Source of the DNA: Acetobacteraceae bacterium
GTDB lineage: Bacteria; Pseudomonadota; Alphaproteobacteria; Acetobacterales; Acetobacteraceae
DNA: 36,299 nucleotides
Assembly: GCA_027451405.1 (NCBI GenBank)
Contig: DAIDJM010000056.1
Span: 1 to 36,299 of the forward strand
Reading direction: 5' to 3'
In this document: positions 25,623-35,532 of the stretch, in pieces
Position numbering within the stretch: position 1 is the first letter of the stretch
How the letters are laid out: every line of letters begins with the position of its first letter
Position numbers and translations under genes: made by a program
Notes under the pieces: generated by a model
What the model was told of the DNA's origin: nothing
Seen by the model: the letters and a program-made list of their open reading frames with translations, nothing else
Databases searched by the model: none

Positions 25623-27043
25623 GAGCCCTTCCGCTCGATATCGGCACCATCCATTTCGTCGGCATCGGCGGCATCGGCATGTCCGGCATCGCCGAAGTGC
25701 TGCACATGATGGGCTACGCGGTGCAGGGCAGCGACCTGGCCGAGAGCGCCAATGTGCGCCGTCTGCGCGCCAGCGGCATTCCGGTCGCGATCGGCCACGA
25801 CGCCGCCAATGTCGGCGATGCGCGCGTCGTCGTGGTCTCGAGCGCGGTCAGGCCGGACAATCCCGAACTGGTCGCGGCGCGCCAGCAACTCGTGCCGGTC
25901 GTGCGCCGCGCCGAGATGCTGGCCGAGCTGATGCGCCTGCGCTGGGCGATCGCGGTCGGCGGCACGCACGGCAAGACCACGACGACGAGCCTGGTCGCCG
26001 CGGTGCTCGAAGCGGCCAAGCTCGATCCCACCGTGATCAATGGCGGCATCATCGAATCCTACGGCAGCAACACGCGCATGGGCGCCGGCGACTGGATGGT
26101 GGTCGAGGCCGATGAAAGCGACGGCAGCTTCCTCCGCCTGCCCGCCACCATCGCCGTCGTCACCAACATGGACCCGGAACATCTCGACCATTGGGGCACC
26201 GCCGAGGCGATGGCCGAAGGCTATGCGCAATTCGTGAACAACCTGCCGTTCTACGGCTTCGCGGTGCTGTGTCTCGATCATCCGGGCGTGCAGGCGATGA
26301 TCCCGCGCATCGACCGCCGCGTGGTGACCTACGGTTTTTCGCCCCAGGCCGACGTGCGCGCCGACAAGATCGTCGCCAACACGCTCGGCGCCACGTTCGA
26401 GGTCGAGTTCAACGATCGCAACCGCCGCCGCAAGCGGCGCCTCGGTCCGTTCCGCCTGCCGATGCTCGGCAACCACAATCTGCAGAACGCGCTGGCGGCG
26501 ATCGCGGTCGGGATCGAGATGGAAATCGACGATCAGGCCCTGCGCGCCGCCTTCCTCGGCTTCCGCGGCGTCAAGCGGCGCTTCACCAAAACCGGCGAGA
26601 CGGGCGGGATCACCGTGATCGACGATTACGGCCACCATCCGGTCGAAATCGCCGCGGTCCTGAAAGCCGCGCGCCAGGCCGGCGCCCGCCAGGTCATCGC
26701 GGTCGTGCAGCCGCACCGCTACACGCGCCTCGCCTCGCTCTTCACCGAATTCTGCACCTGCATGAACGACGCCAGCACCGTGCTCGTCGCCGACATCTAT
26801 GCCGCCGGCGAAGCGCCGATCCCCGGCATCGACCGCGACGCGCTCGTCGACGGCCTGCGCGCGAGCGGCCATCGCAGCGTCGTGCCGCTCGTCTCGCCCG
26901 AGCATCTGGCCGAGATGATCAATGCGATCGCGAAACCGGGCGATTTCGTGGTCTGCCTCGGCGCCGGCAACATCACCGCCTGGGCGCAGGCGCTGCCCGC
27001 GCAGCTCGCGGAACTGCAGGCGCCGAAAGCGAAACGCGCATGA
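25619..27043 (+). CDS. murC: UDP-N-acetylmuramate--L-alanine ligase
   Basis: Encodes 474 residues; the ATG overlaps the murG stop. The N-terminal dinucleotide-fold [14 protein letters not shown] (about 15) is diagnostic of MurC. The ATP P-loop is [17 protein letters not shown] (about 117). [40 protein letters not shown], the [14 protein letters not shown] motif (about 338) and [12 protein letters not shown] follow in family order. It begins the pentapeptide stem by adding L-alanine to UDP-MurNAc. It is followed directly by murB, which makes its substrate. Confidence 0.97.
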   Translation: MRALPLDIGTIHFVGIGGIGMSGIAEVLHMMGYAVQGSDLAESANVRRLRASGIPVAIGHDAANVGDARVVVVSSAVRPDNPELVAARQQLVPVVRRAEMLAELMRLRWAIAVGGTHGKTTTTSLVAAVLEAAKLDPTVINGGIIESYGSNTRMGAGDWMVVEADESDGSFLRLPATIAVVTNMDPEHLDHWGTAEAMAEGYAQFVNNLPFYGFAVLCLDHPGVQAMIPRIDRRVVTYGFSPQADVRADKIVANTLGATFEVEFNDRNRRRKRRLGPFRLPMLGNHNLQNALAAIAVGIEMEIDDQALRAAFLGFRGVKRRFTKTGETGGITVIDDYGHHPVEIAAVLKAARQAGARQVIAVVQPHRYTRLASLFTEFCTCMNDASTVLVADIYAAGEAPIPGIDRDALVDGLRASGHRSVVPLVSPEHLAEMINAIAKPGDFVVCLGAGNITAWAQALPAQLAELQAPKAKRA

Positions 27044-27978
27044 GCGCGGCGCTCGCCGACCCGCTGCCGGCGCTGCGCGGCCGCCTGCAGGCCGCCGCCC
27101 CGCTCGCGCCCGCCACCTGGTTTCGCGTCGGCGGCCCCGCCGAATGGCTGGTGCGCCCGGCCGACACCGAGGATCTCGCGCAATTCCTCCGCGCGCTGCC
27201 CGCCTCCCTGCCGCTCACCGTGATCGGTGCGGCCTCGAATCTGATCATCCGCGACGGCGGCATCGACGGAATCGTCATCCGCCTCGCCCGCGGCTTCGGC
27301 GCGATCGAGATCGAACCCGACGGCATCGTCGCGGGCGCCGCGTCCCTCGATGCCGTGGTCGCGGAACACGCGGCGGACGCGGGACTCGCCGGCCTTGAAT
27401 TCCTCTCCGGCATACCGGGCACGATCGGCGGCGCCGTCGCCATGAATGCCGGCGCCTATGGCGGCGACATCGCCTCGGTGCTGGACTGGGCGGAACTCGT
27501 CACGCGCCAGGGCGAGATCCTTCGCCTCGGCCCCGCCGAGCTGGCCCTCGAATACCGCCACGCGCGCCTGCCCCCGGAAAGTGTCGTGGTCCGCGCACGG
27601 CTTTTCGCCAAACCCGGCGACCGCGAGACGATCGCCGCGCGCATCGCCGAAATCCGCGCGAACCGCGAGGCGACCCAGCCGGTGCGGGCCCGCACCGGCG
27701 GCTCGACCTTCCGCAACCCGCCCGGCGCCCGCGCCTGGGAGCTGATCGACGCCGCGCAATGCCGCGGCCTTGCCCGCGGCGGCGCCAGGGTTTCCGAAAA
27801 ACACTGCAATTTCCTGCTCAATGCCGGCGACGCCACGGCCGCCGATCTGGAAGGGCTGGGCGAGGAGGTGCGCGACCGGGTGCAGCAGACGAGCGGCATC
27901 CGCCTCACCTGGGAAATCCGCCGGATCGGACGTCCCGGCCCCGCCCCCGCCGCCCCCGCCATGGTGCCCGCGCCATGA
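27040..27978 (+). CDS. murB: UDP-N-acetylenolpyruvoylglucosamine reductase
   Basis: Encodes 312 residues, the short type II MurB size. The FAD-binding half has [29 protein letters not shown] and [20 protein letters not shown] (about 125-143). The substrate-binding half has [11 protein letters not shown] (about 223, Ser as proton donor), [28 protein letters not shown] and a C-terminal V-[QR]-..SGI.L.WE. It uses NADPH and FAD to form UDP-MurNAc. The last 15 residues are an Ala/Pro tail beyond the usual end. ATGA overlaps with both murC and ddl. Confidence 0.96.
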   Translation: MSAALADPLPALRGRLQAAAPLAPATWFRVGGPAEWLVRPADTEDLAQFLRALPASLPLTVIGAASNLIIRDGGIDGIVIRLARGFGAIEIEPDGIVAGAASLDAVVAEHAADAGLAGLEFLSGIPGTIGGAVAMNAGAYGGDIASVLDWAELVTRQGEILRLGPAELALEYRHARLPPESVVVRARLFAKPGDRETIAARIAEIRANREATQPVRARTGGSTFRNPPGARAWELIDAAQCRGLARGGARVSEKHCNFLLNAGDATAADLEGLGEEVRDRVQQTSGIRLTWEIRRIGRPGPAPAAPAMVPAP

Positions 27979-28892
27979 AGCGCGTCGCGGTTCTCTATGG
28001 CGGCATCTCCGCCGAACGCGAGGTGAGCCTCTCCTCGGGCACCCAGGTCGCGAGCGCCCTGCGCGAAGCCGGCTACGACGTGCAGCCGATCGAAGTCGGC
28101 CCCGATCTCGGCGCGCTGCTGGCCGCGCTCGATCCCCGGCCCGATGCCGTCTTCAACGCGCTGCACGGCAAGTTCGGCGAGGACGGCGTGATCCAGGGCG
28201 TGCTCGACTGGCTCGGCATCCCGTACACCCATTCCGGCGTGCGCGCCTCGGCGCTGGCCATGGACAAGGCCGCGAGCCGCGCGGTCTTCATGGCCGCGAA
28301 CCTGCCGGTCGCGCATGGCCGCGTGATCGAGATCGAAAGCCTCGCCGGCCGCGACCCCCTGCCCTGCCCCTACGTGATCAAGCCGCTCGACGAGGGCTCG
28401 TCGGTGGGCGTCACGATCGTGCGGGAGCGCGACAACCGCCGCCACGAAATCGCGCGCGCCTGGCGCTTCGGCCCGCAGGCGCTGGTCGAGGAATACATTC
28501 CGGGCCGGGAACTGACGGTCGGCGTACTCGGCGACCGCCCGCTCGCCGTCACCGACATCGCCGCCGCGCACGAATTCTACGACTACGAAAGCAAATACGG
28601 CGCCGGCGGCTCCCGCCACATCCTGCCCGCGGCGCTGCCGCCCGAGGTCGAGAGCAAGGCGATGACCCTCGCCCTCGCGGCGCATCAGGCGCTCGGCTGC
28701 CGCGGCGCCTCGCGCACCGATTTCCGCTACGACGACACGCACGCATCGCCGGGCCGCCTCGTGCTGCTCGAGGTCAACACGCAGCCCGGCATGACGCCAA
28801 CCTCGCTGCTGCCCGAACAGGCCGCGTTCCGCGGCATCGAATTTCCCGCGCTCTGCTCCTGGATGGTGGAGAACGCCCGATGCCGCGCGTGA
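27975..28892 (+). CDS. ddl: D-alanine--D-alanine ligase
   Basis: Encodes 305 residues. ATP-grasp motifs: VLYGGISAEREVSLSSG (about 5-21), NALHGKFGEDGVIQG, PYTHSGVRASALAMDKAASR, VIKPLDEGSSVGVTIV (about 134-149, the ATP-phosphate loop), EEYIPGRELTVGVLG, and the C-terminal EVNTQPGMTPTSLLPEQA (about 270, metal and substrate binding). It makes D-Ala-D-Ala for MurF. It corresponds to the DdlB position of the E. coli cluster. It overlaps murB by ATGA and ftsQ by 13 bases. Confidence 0.96.
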   Translation: MKRVAVLYGGISAEREVSLSSGTQVASALREAGYDVQPIEVGPDLGALLAALDPRPDAVFNALHGKFGEDGVIQGVLDWLGIPYTHSGVRASALAMDKAASRAVFMAANLPVAHGRVIEIESLAGRDPLPCPYVIKPLDEGSSVGVTIVRERDNRRHEIARAWRFGPQALVEEYIPGRELTVGVLGDRPLAVTDIAAAHEFYDYESKYGAGGSRHILPAALPPEVESKAMTLALAAHQALGCRGASRTDFRYDDTHASPGRLVLLEVNTQPGMTPTSLLPEQAAFRGIEFPALCSWMVENARCRA

Positions 28893-29740
28893 AGAAGCGC
28901 GAAATCGCGCGGCCGAGCCGGTTCAAGCTGCTGCTGCGGCGGCAGCGCCGGCTGCTGCGGCCGGCAGCCCTGCTCGGCGCCGGTTTCGCGATCGTGCTGG
29001 CCGGCACCGCCCTCGTCCATTCCGCGCAGCCCGGCGGCACGCTCGCCGCGCTCGAAAGCGACGCCGCCAGCGCGCTCGATCTGCGCGTGCGCGAAATCCG
29101 CATCGTCGGACGCGCCAACACGCCCGAGCCGCTGCTCGATGCGGCGCTCGGCGTCCGGGTCGGCGATCCGATCTTTTCGGTCTCGGTCGCCGGCGCCCGC
29201 GAGCGCATCGAATCGCTCTCCTGGGTGCAGCACGTCGCGGTCGAGCGCCGCCTGCCCGACACGATCTTCGTCGACATCCAGGAGCGCCGTCCCTTCGCGG
29301 TCTGGCAGTATGAGGGAAAATTCCAGCTCATCGACCGCGCCGGCCAGACCGTGACCGACGAGGATGTCGCCTCGTTTGCCGACCTGCCGCTCGTGGTCGG
29401 CGCCGGCGCGCCCGCGGCCACCGCCACCCTGTTCGACGACCTCGCCAAATTCCCGGCACTGCACGACCGCGTCGCCGCCGCCATCCGGGTCGGCCAGCGC
29501 CGCTGGAATCTCCAGCTCAAGCGCGGTCTCGTCATCATGCTGCCGGAAACCGGCGAAGCCCAGGCGCTCGCGCTGGTCGACCGGCTGCAATCCGAGCAAT
29601 CGCTGCTCGACCGCCCGCTCGTGCTGGTCGATCTGCGCCTGCCCGACCGGCTCGTCGTGCGCCCCAAACCGGCCCCGGCCCTCGCGCCGAATCCGGGCGA
29701 CCTGCACACTCCCGATCCGATCAATCGCAGGGCGACATGA
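28880..29740 (+). CDS. ftsQ: Cell division protein FtsQ
   Basis: Encodes 286 residues. A strongly basic cytoplasmic tail (about 1-30, KLLLRRQRRLLRP) precedes one membrane segment (about 31-49, ALLGAGFAIVLAGTALV). The periplasmic POTRA domain spans about 65-135 (VREIRIVGRANTPEPLLDAAL, GARERIESLSWVQHVAVERRLPDTIFVDIQERRPFAVWQ), followed by the beta-rich FtsQ domain to about 265. It bridges early and late divisome proteins through FtsB and FtsL. It starts inside ddl (13-base overlap), and its stop overlaps ftsA (ATGA). The position ddl-ftsQ-ftsA is canonical. Confidence 0.95.
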   Translation: MPRVKKREIARPSRFKLLLRRQRRLLRPAALLGAGFAIVLAGTALVHSAQPGGTLAALESDAASALDLRVREIRIVGRANTPEPLLDAALGVRVGDPIFSVSVAGARERIESLSWVQHVAVERRLPDTIFVDIQERRPFAVWQYEGKFQLIDRAGQTVTDEDVASFADLPLVVGAGAPAATATLFDDLAKFPALHDRVAAAIRVGQRRWNLQLKRGLVIMLPETGEAQALALVDRLQSEQSLLDRPLVLVDLRLPDRLVVRPKPAPALAPNPGDLHTPDPINRRAT

Positions 29741-31038
29741 ACGATCTCTCCCGCCGCCCCGACATTCCGCTCCCCGAACTTCCGGACGGCCCGGCGCCGC
29801 GCGGCCGCCACCGCGCGGGCCCGTTCGGCGTGCTCGACATCGGCAGCACCAAGATCGCCTGCCTGATCGGCCGCACCGAATCCGACGGCACGCTGCGCGC
29901 CCTCGGCCATGGCGTCACCCGCGCGCGCGGCGTGCGCGCCGGCGGCATCACCGATCTCGACGAAGCCGAGCGCGGCATCCGCAGCGCCGTCGCCACCGCC
30001 GAGGAGCGGGCCGACTACCGGCTGCGCAGCGTCGCCGTGAACCTCTCCTGCGGCGCGCCCGAAAGCCGGCTGTTCAACGTGCAATGGCCGGTCGGCGGCC
30101 GCCAGGTCGGCGAAGCCGACGTGCGCCGCGTCCTCACCGAAGGCCGCCATCGCGCCATCACCGAAGGCCGCGAGACCGTCCATTCCCTCGCCGTGTCCTT
30201 CGCCGTCGACGAGACCGCCGGCGTCGCCGATCCGCGCGGCCATCATTGCGACATCCTCTCCGCGCGGCTGCACGTGATCGACGCGCTCTCCATGGCGCTG
30301 CGCAATCTCGGCGCCGCGGTCGCGCGTTGCGATCTCGAAATCAGCGAGCTGGTCTCCGCCCCCTTCGCCGCCGGCCTCGCCTGCCTGGTCGACGACGAGC
30401 GCGAGCTCGGCGCCACCGTGATCGACATGGGCGGCGGCACCACGAGCCTCGCGGTCTTCGCCGAAAGCCAGCTGCTGCACACCGCGCAGATCGCGATCGG
30501 CGGCCAGCACGTCACGCGCGACCTCGCCAGCGGGCTCGCCACCCCGATCGACAATGCCGAGCGCCTGAAAACCCTCTACGGCACCACGCAGATCTGCCAG
30601 GACGACGAGCGCGAATTGCTGCCGGTGCAGATGATCGGCGAGGAGGGCGACCAGTTCGCCCGCGTCCCGCGCAGCATGGTGATCCGCATCATCCGCCCGC
30701 GCCTCGAGGAAACCTTCGAACTGGTGCGCGACCGGCTCGACAATGCCGGCCTCGGCCGCGCCGGCGCCGGCCGCGTCGTGCTCACCGGCGGCGCCTCGCA
30801 GCTGGTCGGCGTGCGCGAACTCGCCTCGCGCATCCTCGAGCGCCCGGTGCGCATCGGCCGCCCCGCGCCGGTCCGCGACCTCGCCGACAGTTTCGCCGGC
30901 CCCGCCTTCGCCACCGCCTGCGGCCTGCTGGCCTGGAGCGCGGGACAGGGCCGCGTGCTGGCGGATGTTGAAATCGACTCGGTGCCATCCGCTACCCTGC
31001 TCAGCCGAATCGTCGCCTTTCTCCGGGACCGGGTGTGA
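29737..31038 (+). CDS. ftsA: Cell division protein FtsA
   Basis: Encodes 433 residues. Actin-fold motifs: phosphate-1 [16 protein letters not shown] (about 31-46), [14 protein letters not shown] in the 1C-domain region, phosphate-2 [15 protein letters not shown] (about 228), and adenosine [17 protein letters not shown] (about 348). The C-terminus ends [13 protein letters not shown], an amphipathic helix that would anchor it to the inner membrane. It tethers FtsZ filaments to the membrane and signals to FtsN/FtsQLB. The N-terminal 25 residues are an Arg/Pro-rich addition. A 55-base gap with its own AGGAG separates it from ftsZ. Confidence 0.96.
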   Translation: MNDLSRRPDIPLPELPDGPAPRGRHRAGPFGVLDIGSTKIACLIGRTESDGTLRALGHGVTRARGVRAGGITDLDEAERGIRSAVATAEERADYRLRSVAVNLSCGAPESRLFNVQWPVGGRQVGEADVRRVLTEGRHRAITEGRETVHSLAVSFAVDETAGVADPRGHHCDILSARLHVIDALSMALRNLGAAVARCDLEISELVSAPFAAGLACLVDDERELGATVIDMGGGTTSLAVFAESQLLHTAQIAIGGQHVTRDLASGLATPIDNAERLKTLYGTTQICQDDERELLPVQMIGEEGDQFARVPRSMVIRIIRPRLEETFELVRDRLDNAGLGRAGAGRVVLTGGASQLVGVRELASRILERPVRIGRPAPVRDLADSFAGPAFATACGLLAWSAGQGRVLADVEIDSVPSATLLSRIVAFLRDRV

Positions 31039-31093
31039 AACGCATGCACCCGCCCGGCAACCGCCCCGTCCCCGCGTGCTTCAGGAGCCTGCC

Positions 31094-32458
31094 ATGACCC
31101 TGCGCCTCGAAATTCCGCGACTGCAACCAACCGACTTCACGCCGCGCATCACCGTGATCGGCGTCGGCGGCGGCGGCACCAACGCGGTCGACAACATGAT
31201 CCAGCTCAATCTGCAGGGCGTGGATTTCGTGGTCGCCAACACGGACGCGCAACAGCTCATGCACAGCCGGTCGGATCGGCGCATCCAGCTCGGTCCGCAC
31301 CTGACGCAGGGTCTCGGCGCCGGCGCCAAGCCCGATGTCGGGCGCGCCGCGGCCGAGGAAGCCGCCGACGAGCTCGCCCGCCATCTCGACGGCGCGCACA
31401 TGGTCTTCATCACCGCCGGCATGGGCGGCGGAACCGGCACGGGGGCGGCGCCGGTGATCGCGCGGATGGCGCGCGAGCGGGGCATCCTGACCGTGGGCGT
31501 GGTGACGAAGCCGTTCAATTTCGAGGGCGCGCGCCGCGCCCGGTCGGCCGAGGCCGGGATCGCCGAGCTGCAGGAATATGTCGACACGCTCATCGTCATC
31601 CCGAACCAGAATCTGTTCCGAATCGCGAATGAAAAGACCGGCTGGCGCGAGGCCTTCAAGATGGCCGACCACGTGCTCTACATGGGCGTGCGCGGCGTCA
31701 CCGACCTCATGGTCTCGCCCGGCCTCGTCAATCTCGATTTCGCCGACATCCGCACCGTCATGGCCGAGATGGGCAAGGCGATGATGGGCACCGGCGAGGC
31801 CGACGGCGAGAACCGCGCGATCCGCGCCGCCGAGGCCGCGATCAACAACCCGCTGCTCGAAGACACCAACATGGCCGGCGCCCGCGGCCTGCTCATCAAC
31901 ATCACCGGCGGCGACGACATGACGCTGTTCGAGGTCGATCAAGCAACGAACCGCATCCGTGAGGAAGTGGCCGAGGACGCCAACATCATCTTCGGCAGCG
32001 CCATCGACGAGCAGCTCTCCGGCCGCGTCCGGGTCTCGGTGGTCGCGACCGGCATCGACACGCCGGTGGCGGATGCCGCCGCCGAGCCGGTGCGGCCGCG
32101 CCTCGTCGCGGTCGGCGGCGGGGCCGCCCAGGCCGTCGCCGCCGCGCCCGCCGCCGCCACGGCCGAGACCATCCTCGCCGCCGCCGATCCCGGCGCGGGG
32201 CTGGGCAGCGCCGTCCCGCTCCCCACCGCCGCGCCCCGGAGCACGCTCTTCACCGACGGCGCGGCCCCCCGGACCCCCGCCCCCCGCGCGCCGCGGTCGG
32301 GCCTGTTCCAGATGATCACGCGCCGTCCGGCCCCCGAGCCCGAGCGGACCGAGCCGCAGATCGCGGCCGAACCGACCGCTCTCGTCCGCGCCGCCGGCGC
32401 CGAGCCGGACCCGGCCGGGCTCGAGATTCCCGCGTTCCTGCGGCGCCAGACTTCCTGA
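31094..32458 (+). CDS. ftsZ: Cell division protein FtsZ
   Basis: Encodes 454 residues; AGGAG lies 6 bases before the ATG. GTPase core (about 15-320): [24 protein letters not shown], the tubulin signature [18 protein letters not shown] (about 112), [13 protein letters not shown], the T7 loop [13 protein letters not shown] and [28 protein letters not shown] linker of about 120 residues rich in Ala and Pro follows. The conserved tail [12 protein letters not shown] at the extreme C-terminus binds FtsA and other partners. It forms the Z-ring at midcell. It is last in the dcw operon, followed by a strong hairpin terminator. Confidence 0.98.
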   Translation: MTLRLEIPRLQPTDFTPRITVIGVGGGGTNAVDNMIQLNLQGVDFVVANTDAQQLMHSRSDRRIQLGPHLTQGLGAGAKPDVGRAAAEEAADELARHLDGAHMVFITAGMGGGTGTGAAPVIARMARERGILTVGVVTKPFNFEGARRARSAEAGIAELQEYVDTLIVIPNQNLFRIANEKTGWREAFKMADHVLYMGVRGVTDLMVSPGLVNLDFADIRTVMAEMGKAMMGTGEADGENRAIRAAEAAINNPLLEDTNMAGARGLLINITGGDDMTLFEVDQATNRIREEVAEDANIIFGSAIDEQLSGRVRVSVVATGIDTPVADAAAEPVRPRLVAVGGGAAQAVAAAPAAATAETILAAADPGAGLGSAVPLPTAAPRSTLFTDGAAPRTPAPRAPRSGLFQMITRRPAPEPERTEPQIAAEPTALVRAAGAEPDPAGLEIPAFLRRQTS

Positions 32459-32475
32459 CGCGCTCACCGGCCGGC

Positions 32476-32509
32476 GGGCCGGCGGCGCCACACCTGGCGC
32501 CGCCGGCCC
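32476..32509 (+). terminator. Strong hairpin terminator after ftsZ
   Basis: GGGCCGGCGGCGCCA (32476-32490), loop CACC, TGGCGCCGCCGGCCC (32495-32509): a perfect 15-bp stem 17 bases after the ftsZ stop. The following CTGCTTCGTT is only moderately T-rich. It probably ends the dcw transcript, leaving lpxC with its own promoter in the AT-richer stretch 32520-32670. Confidence 0.75.
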
Positions 32510-32670
32510 GGCCTGCTTCGTTACAATTTGCCAAAGCAGCGCAAAATTTCGTCTAAAGTCAGACCCTTAGGCCGAAATATCCGGCAATAATGATTGACTC
32601 GCCCGACGCCTGACCGAGCGGTTAGGAACAGAGTCGAGCTACCCGCTAAAAGGGCGAGGAACATTTCTGG

Positions 32671-33615
32671 ATGGACGGCCTGACCGACATCGTGCGCGAC
32701 GAGCCTCCGGCCGCGCTGCAACATACGCTGAAAGCCCCCATTGCCTGCGTCGGCACCGGTCTGCACACCGGGCGCCGCGTGCGGCTCGGGCTCGGCCCGG
32801 CGCCGGTCAACACCGGCATCGTGTTCCGCCGCACCGATCTCGGCCTCGATCTGCCCGCGCGCTACGACCTCGTGACCGACACCCGCCTCTGCACGGCGCT
32901 CGCGCTGGCCGCCCACCCCGAGGCCCGGGTCGGCACCATCGAACATCTGCTGGCCGCGCTCGCCGCCTGCGGCATCGACAATGCGATCGTCACGCTGGAC
33001 GGGCCCGAAATCCCGGTCTTCGACGGATCGGCCGCCCCCTTCGTGTTCCTGATCGACTGCGCCGGACAGGTGGAGCAGCCGGCGCCGCGCCAGGTGATCC
33101 AGATCCTGCGGCCGGTGCGGGTCGATGCCGGTCCGGCCTCGGCCGAGCTCCGGCCCTCGGCGGGTTTCGCGGGACTGGAACTCTCGCTCGCGATCGATTT
33201 CCCGGCCCCCGCCATCGGCCGGCAGGCGCTGACGCTCCGTCTCACCGAAGCCAGCTTCCGCGCCGAACTGTCGGAAGCCCGCACCTTCACGATGCGCGCG
33301 GACATCGAAAATCTCCAGGAAGCGGGCCTGGCGCTCGGCGGTTCGCTGAAGAACGCGATCGTGGTGGACGGCGCCGAGGTGCTGAACCCCGAAGGCCTGC
33401 GCCAGCCCGATGAGTTCGTGCGCCACAAGCTCCAGGACGCGGTCGGCGACCTCGCCCTGGCAGGCTACCCGATCCAGGGCCGCTTCATCGCGCACCGCAC
33501 CGGACACGCGCTCAACAACCGCCTGCTGCGCACCCTCATGGCCGACCCCTCCGCCTGGCGCCTCGCCACGCTGGAATCGGCCGCCTGGTCGCAACCCGCG
33601 CGCGCCGCCGCCTAG
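32671..33615 (+). CDS. lpxC: UDP-3-O-acyl-N-acetylglucosamine deacetylase
   Basis: Encodes 314 residues with GAGGA 10 bases before the ATG. Family motifs: CVGTGLHTGRRVRLGLGPAP (about 27-46), VGTIEHLLAALAACGIDNA (about 87-105, first zinc His), GPEIPVFDGSAAPFVFLI, FTMRADIENLQEAGLALGGSLKNAIV and HKLQDAVGDLALAG (about 250, zinc His and Asp) with the catalytic HRTGHALNN (about 276). It carries out the committed step of lipid A synthesis, removing acetate from UDP-3-acyl-GlcNAc in the cytoplasm. Its presence confirms an LPS-bearing Gram-negative. ftsZ-lpxC order is common. A long inverted repeat starts 6 bases after its stop. Confidence 0.97.
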   Translation: MDGLTDIVRDEPPAALQHTLKAPIACVGTGLHTGRRVRLGLGPAPVNTGIVFRRTDLGLDLPARYDLVTDTRLCTALALAAHPEARVGTIEHLLAALAACGIDNAIVTLDGPEIPVFDGSAAPFVFLIDCAGQVEQPAPRQVIQILRPVRVDAGPASAELRPSAGFAGLELSLAIDFPAPAIGRQALTLRLTEASFRAELSEARTFTMRADIENLQEAGLALGGSLKNAIVVDGAEVLNPEGLRQPDEFVRHKLQDAVGDLALAGYPIQGRFIAHRTGHALNNRLLRTLMADPSAWRLATLESAAWSQPARAAA

Positions 33616-33620
33616 CCGCC

Positions 33621-33761
33621 CCGGCGGCGGAAAAACGCGGACTGGCGGCCATCTGCCGGCGATTGCCTGCGCTCCGGTGCTCACGGCCGGAAGGCCGCTC
33701 CGCTCCGGTGCTCGGCAATCACCGCCAGCCGACTCGCCATTCCCCGTTTTTCCGCCGCCGG
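33621..33761. repeat. 141-base imperfect inverted repeat after lpxC
   Basis: CCGGCGGCGGAAAAACG (33621-33637) pairs perfectly with CGTTTTTCCGCCGCCGG (33745-33761). Inside lie a second, partial pairing (GGCGATTGCC against GGCAATCACCGCC), a direct repeat GCTCCGGTGCTC at 33671 and 33702 (31-base period) and a small GGCC hairpin. The 3' arm contains T5, so it could terminate lpxC. The internal repeats suggest a mobile extragenic element. Confidence 0.7.
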
Positions 33762-33781
33762 CTCGAAACGCGCAGAGCCGG

Positions 33782-33862
33782 CCCCAGCGGCTTGCGGCCG
33801 GTGCGCCATCGGTCCGAGCGCCGGACGCAAGAGAGGCGGAGCCTCCGCCCCCGGTGTTTTCC
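33782..33862 (+). repeat. GC-rich element, divergent copy 5
   Basis: Begins GCCCCAGCGGC, contains GTGCGCCATCGGTCCGAGC (shared with the insertion in copy 4) and closes with a GGCGGAG-CCTCCGCC hairpin. A second palindrome (CTTGCGGCCGG against CCGGACGCAAG) spans the shared block. It lies in the lpxC-bamD gap just ahead of a TAGTATAAG sequence that may be the -10 region of bamD. Confidence 0.5.
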
Positions 33863-33893
33863 CGCCCTCCGCGATAGTATAAGCCTCGCCGCC

Positions 33894-34766
33894 ATGACTC
33901 CGCGCCTAGCTCCGCTGGCCCTCGCCCTGTTTCTGCTCGGCGGCTGCGCCACCATCCGCTCCGTCCTGCCCTGGACGAGCAGCAAGGACGACGAACCCAA
34001 TCCCAAGATCAACCTCGCCGACGAATCGCCCGATCTGCTCTACAGCAACGGTATCGATGCGCTGCGCAAAGGCGCCTATGGCACCGCGGTGACGCATTTC
34101 GAGGCGATCCAGCAGAACTACCCCTACTCGCCCTGGGCGACGAACGCGCAGCTCATGGAGGGCTACGCCGAATATCGCCGCAACGGCTACACCGAAGCCG
34201 TCTCGCAGCTGGATCGTTACCTTCAGCTCCACCCGACCAGCAAGGACGTCGCCTACGCCTATTATCTGCGCGCCCTCTGCTATTACGAGCAGATCTCCGA
34301 CATCTCGCGCGACCAGAAAGGCACCGCCGACGCGATGGCGGCGCTGCAGGAAGTGGTGAACCGCTTCCCCGACAGCGCCTATGCCCGCGACGCGCGCCTC
34401 AAGATCGATCTCTGCCGCGACCATCTCGCCGGCAAGGAAATGATGATCGGCCGCTACTATGAAAGCCAGCATCTCTACGCCGCCGCGATCGGCCGCTATC
34501 AGCGCGTGGTCGACGACTACCAGACCACCAACCACACGCCGGAAGCGCTGGCCCGCCTGACGGAAATCTATCTCAAGCTCGGGATGACCGACGAAGCCAG
34601 GCGCACCGCCTCGGTGCTGGACTACAACTATCCCGGCAGCGTCTGGTACCAGGATGCCTGGAACGAGCTGGTCGAAACCCATGCGGTCCGAGGCAGGCCG
34701 GTGAACAGCGCCGGCGAGCAGCAAAAGCCCGGCTTCCTGTCGAGAACTCTCGGGTGGGTTTTCTAG
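33894..34766 (+). CDS. bamD: Outer membrane protein assembly factor BamD (lipoprotein)
   Basis: Encodes 290 residues. The N-terminus is a lipoprotein signal: MTPRLAPLALALFLLGGC, with lipobox LGGC and Cys18 as the acylated residue. The mature protein has tetratricopeptide-like helices: SPDLLYSNGIDALRKGAYGTAVTHFEAIQQNYPYSPWATNAQLM is the hallmark first pair, followed by YLQLHPTSKDVAYAYYLRALCYYEQISDISRDQ, RFPDSAYARDARLKI and MMIGRYYESQHLYAAAIGRYQRVVDDY. It is part of the BAM complex, inserting beta-barrel proteins into the outer membrane. TAGTATAAG lies 13 bases before the ATG and may be a -10 element giving a short leader. recN follows, the usual alphaproteobacterial order. Confidence 0.96.
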   Translation: MTPRLAPLALALFLLGGCATIRSVLPWTSSKDDEPNPKINLADESPDLLYSNGIDALRKGAYGTAVTHFEAIQQNYPYSPWATNAQLMEGYAEYRRNGYTEAVSQLDRYLQLHPTSKDVAYAYYLRALCYYEQISDISRDQKGTADAMAALQEVVNRFPDSAYARDARLKIDLCRDHLAGKEMMIGRYYESQHLYAAAIGRYQRVVDDYQTTNHTPEALARLTEIYLKLGMTDEARRTASVLDYNYPGSVWYQDAWNELVETHAVRGRPVNSAGEQQKPGFLSRTLGWVF

Positions 34767-34803
34767 ACCCCGTTCCCGCCCCTCGCTCGACGCGGCGCAC
34801 CTG

Positions 34804-35466
34804 ATGCTGGTGCAGCTCGCGATCCGCAACGTCGTGCTGATCGAGAAGCTCGAAATCGCCTTCTCGCCCGGTCTCACCGTGCTCACCGGCGAAACCGGCG
34901 CCGGCAAATCGATCCTGCTCGACAGTCTGGGGCTGGCGCTCGGCGCCCGCGCCGATGCCAGCCTGCTCCGGACCGGGGCCGATGAGGCGACCGTCACGGC
35001 GAGCTTCGCGCCCCCGGCCGGCCATCCGGTGCAGGATGCGCTCGCCGAGCTCGGCATTCCGGACGAGGAACAGATCGTGCTGCGCCGCAGCCTCGCGCGC
35101 GACGGCCGCAGCCGCGCCTGGATCAACGACGCGCCGGCCGGTGCCGCCGCGCTGCGCCGGATCGGCGCCATGCTGGTCGAGCTGCAAGGCCAGCACGAGC
35201 AGATGGGCCTGGCCGATCCCGCCAGCCATCTCGGCGTGCTCGACGCCTTCGGCACGTCCCCCGACCTCACCGCGGAGATCGCGCTCCGCCACCGCGCCTG
35301 GCGCGCCGCCGAGGAAAATCTCGCCGCCGCCCAGCTCGCCATCGCCGCCGCGCGCCGCGAGGAGGATTTCCTGCGCCACGCGGTCGCCGAACTCGCCGAG
35401 CTCGCCCCGGCCGAAGGCGAGGAAGATGCGCTCTCGAAACAGCGTAATCATCTGGTAGTTGCATAG
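34804..35466 (+). CDS. recN: DNA repair protein RecN, truncated N-terminal part
   Basis: The frame encodes 220 residues, while RecN is normally about 550. The N-terminal part is intact: MLVQLAIRNVVLIEKLEIAF, Walker A TGETGAGKSILLDSL (about 27-41), VLRRSLARDGRSRAWINDAPA, LVELQGQHEQMGLADPASHLGVLDAF. The coiled-coil arm begins at about 165 and GEEDALSKQRNHL is still RecN-like. After that only VVA and a stop follow, and GC content falls abruptly. The C-terminal ATPase half (signature and Walker B) is missing from the window. The simplest explanation is that genuine recN sequence ends around 35450 at a join to unrelated DNA, so the stop is not biological. Confidence 0.9.
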   Translation: MLVQLAIRNVVLIEKLEIAFSPGLTVLTGETGAGKSILLDSLGLALGARADASLLRTGADEATVTASFAPPAGHPVQDALAELGIPDEEQIVLRRSLARDGRSRAWINDAPAGAAALRRIGAMLVELQGQHEQMGLADPASHLGVLDAFGTSPDLTAEIALRHRAWRAAEENLAAAQLAIAAARREEDFLRHAVAELAELAPAEGEEDALSKQRNHLVVA

Positions 35467-35532
35467 ATTCGCCTGCGTGACCGATCGTTGTCACTCGCTT
35501 CAGCGGGCAGTGAAGTATTGAGGAGGTGTGAG

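Noticed and set aside
32585-32670. Sigma-70 promoter for lpxC starting from TTGACT at 32594
   Set aside because: No acceptable -10 hexamer lies 16-18 bases downstream, so I did not annotate it, although some promoter must exist in this stretch.
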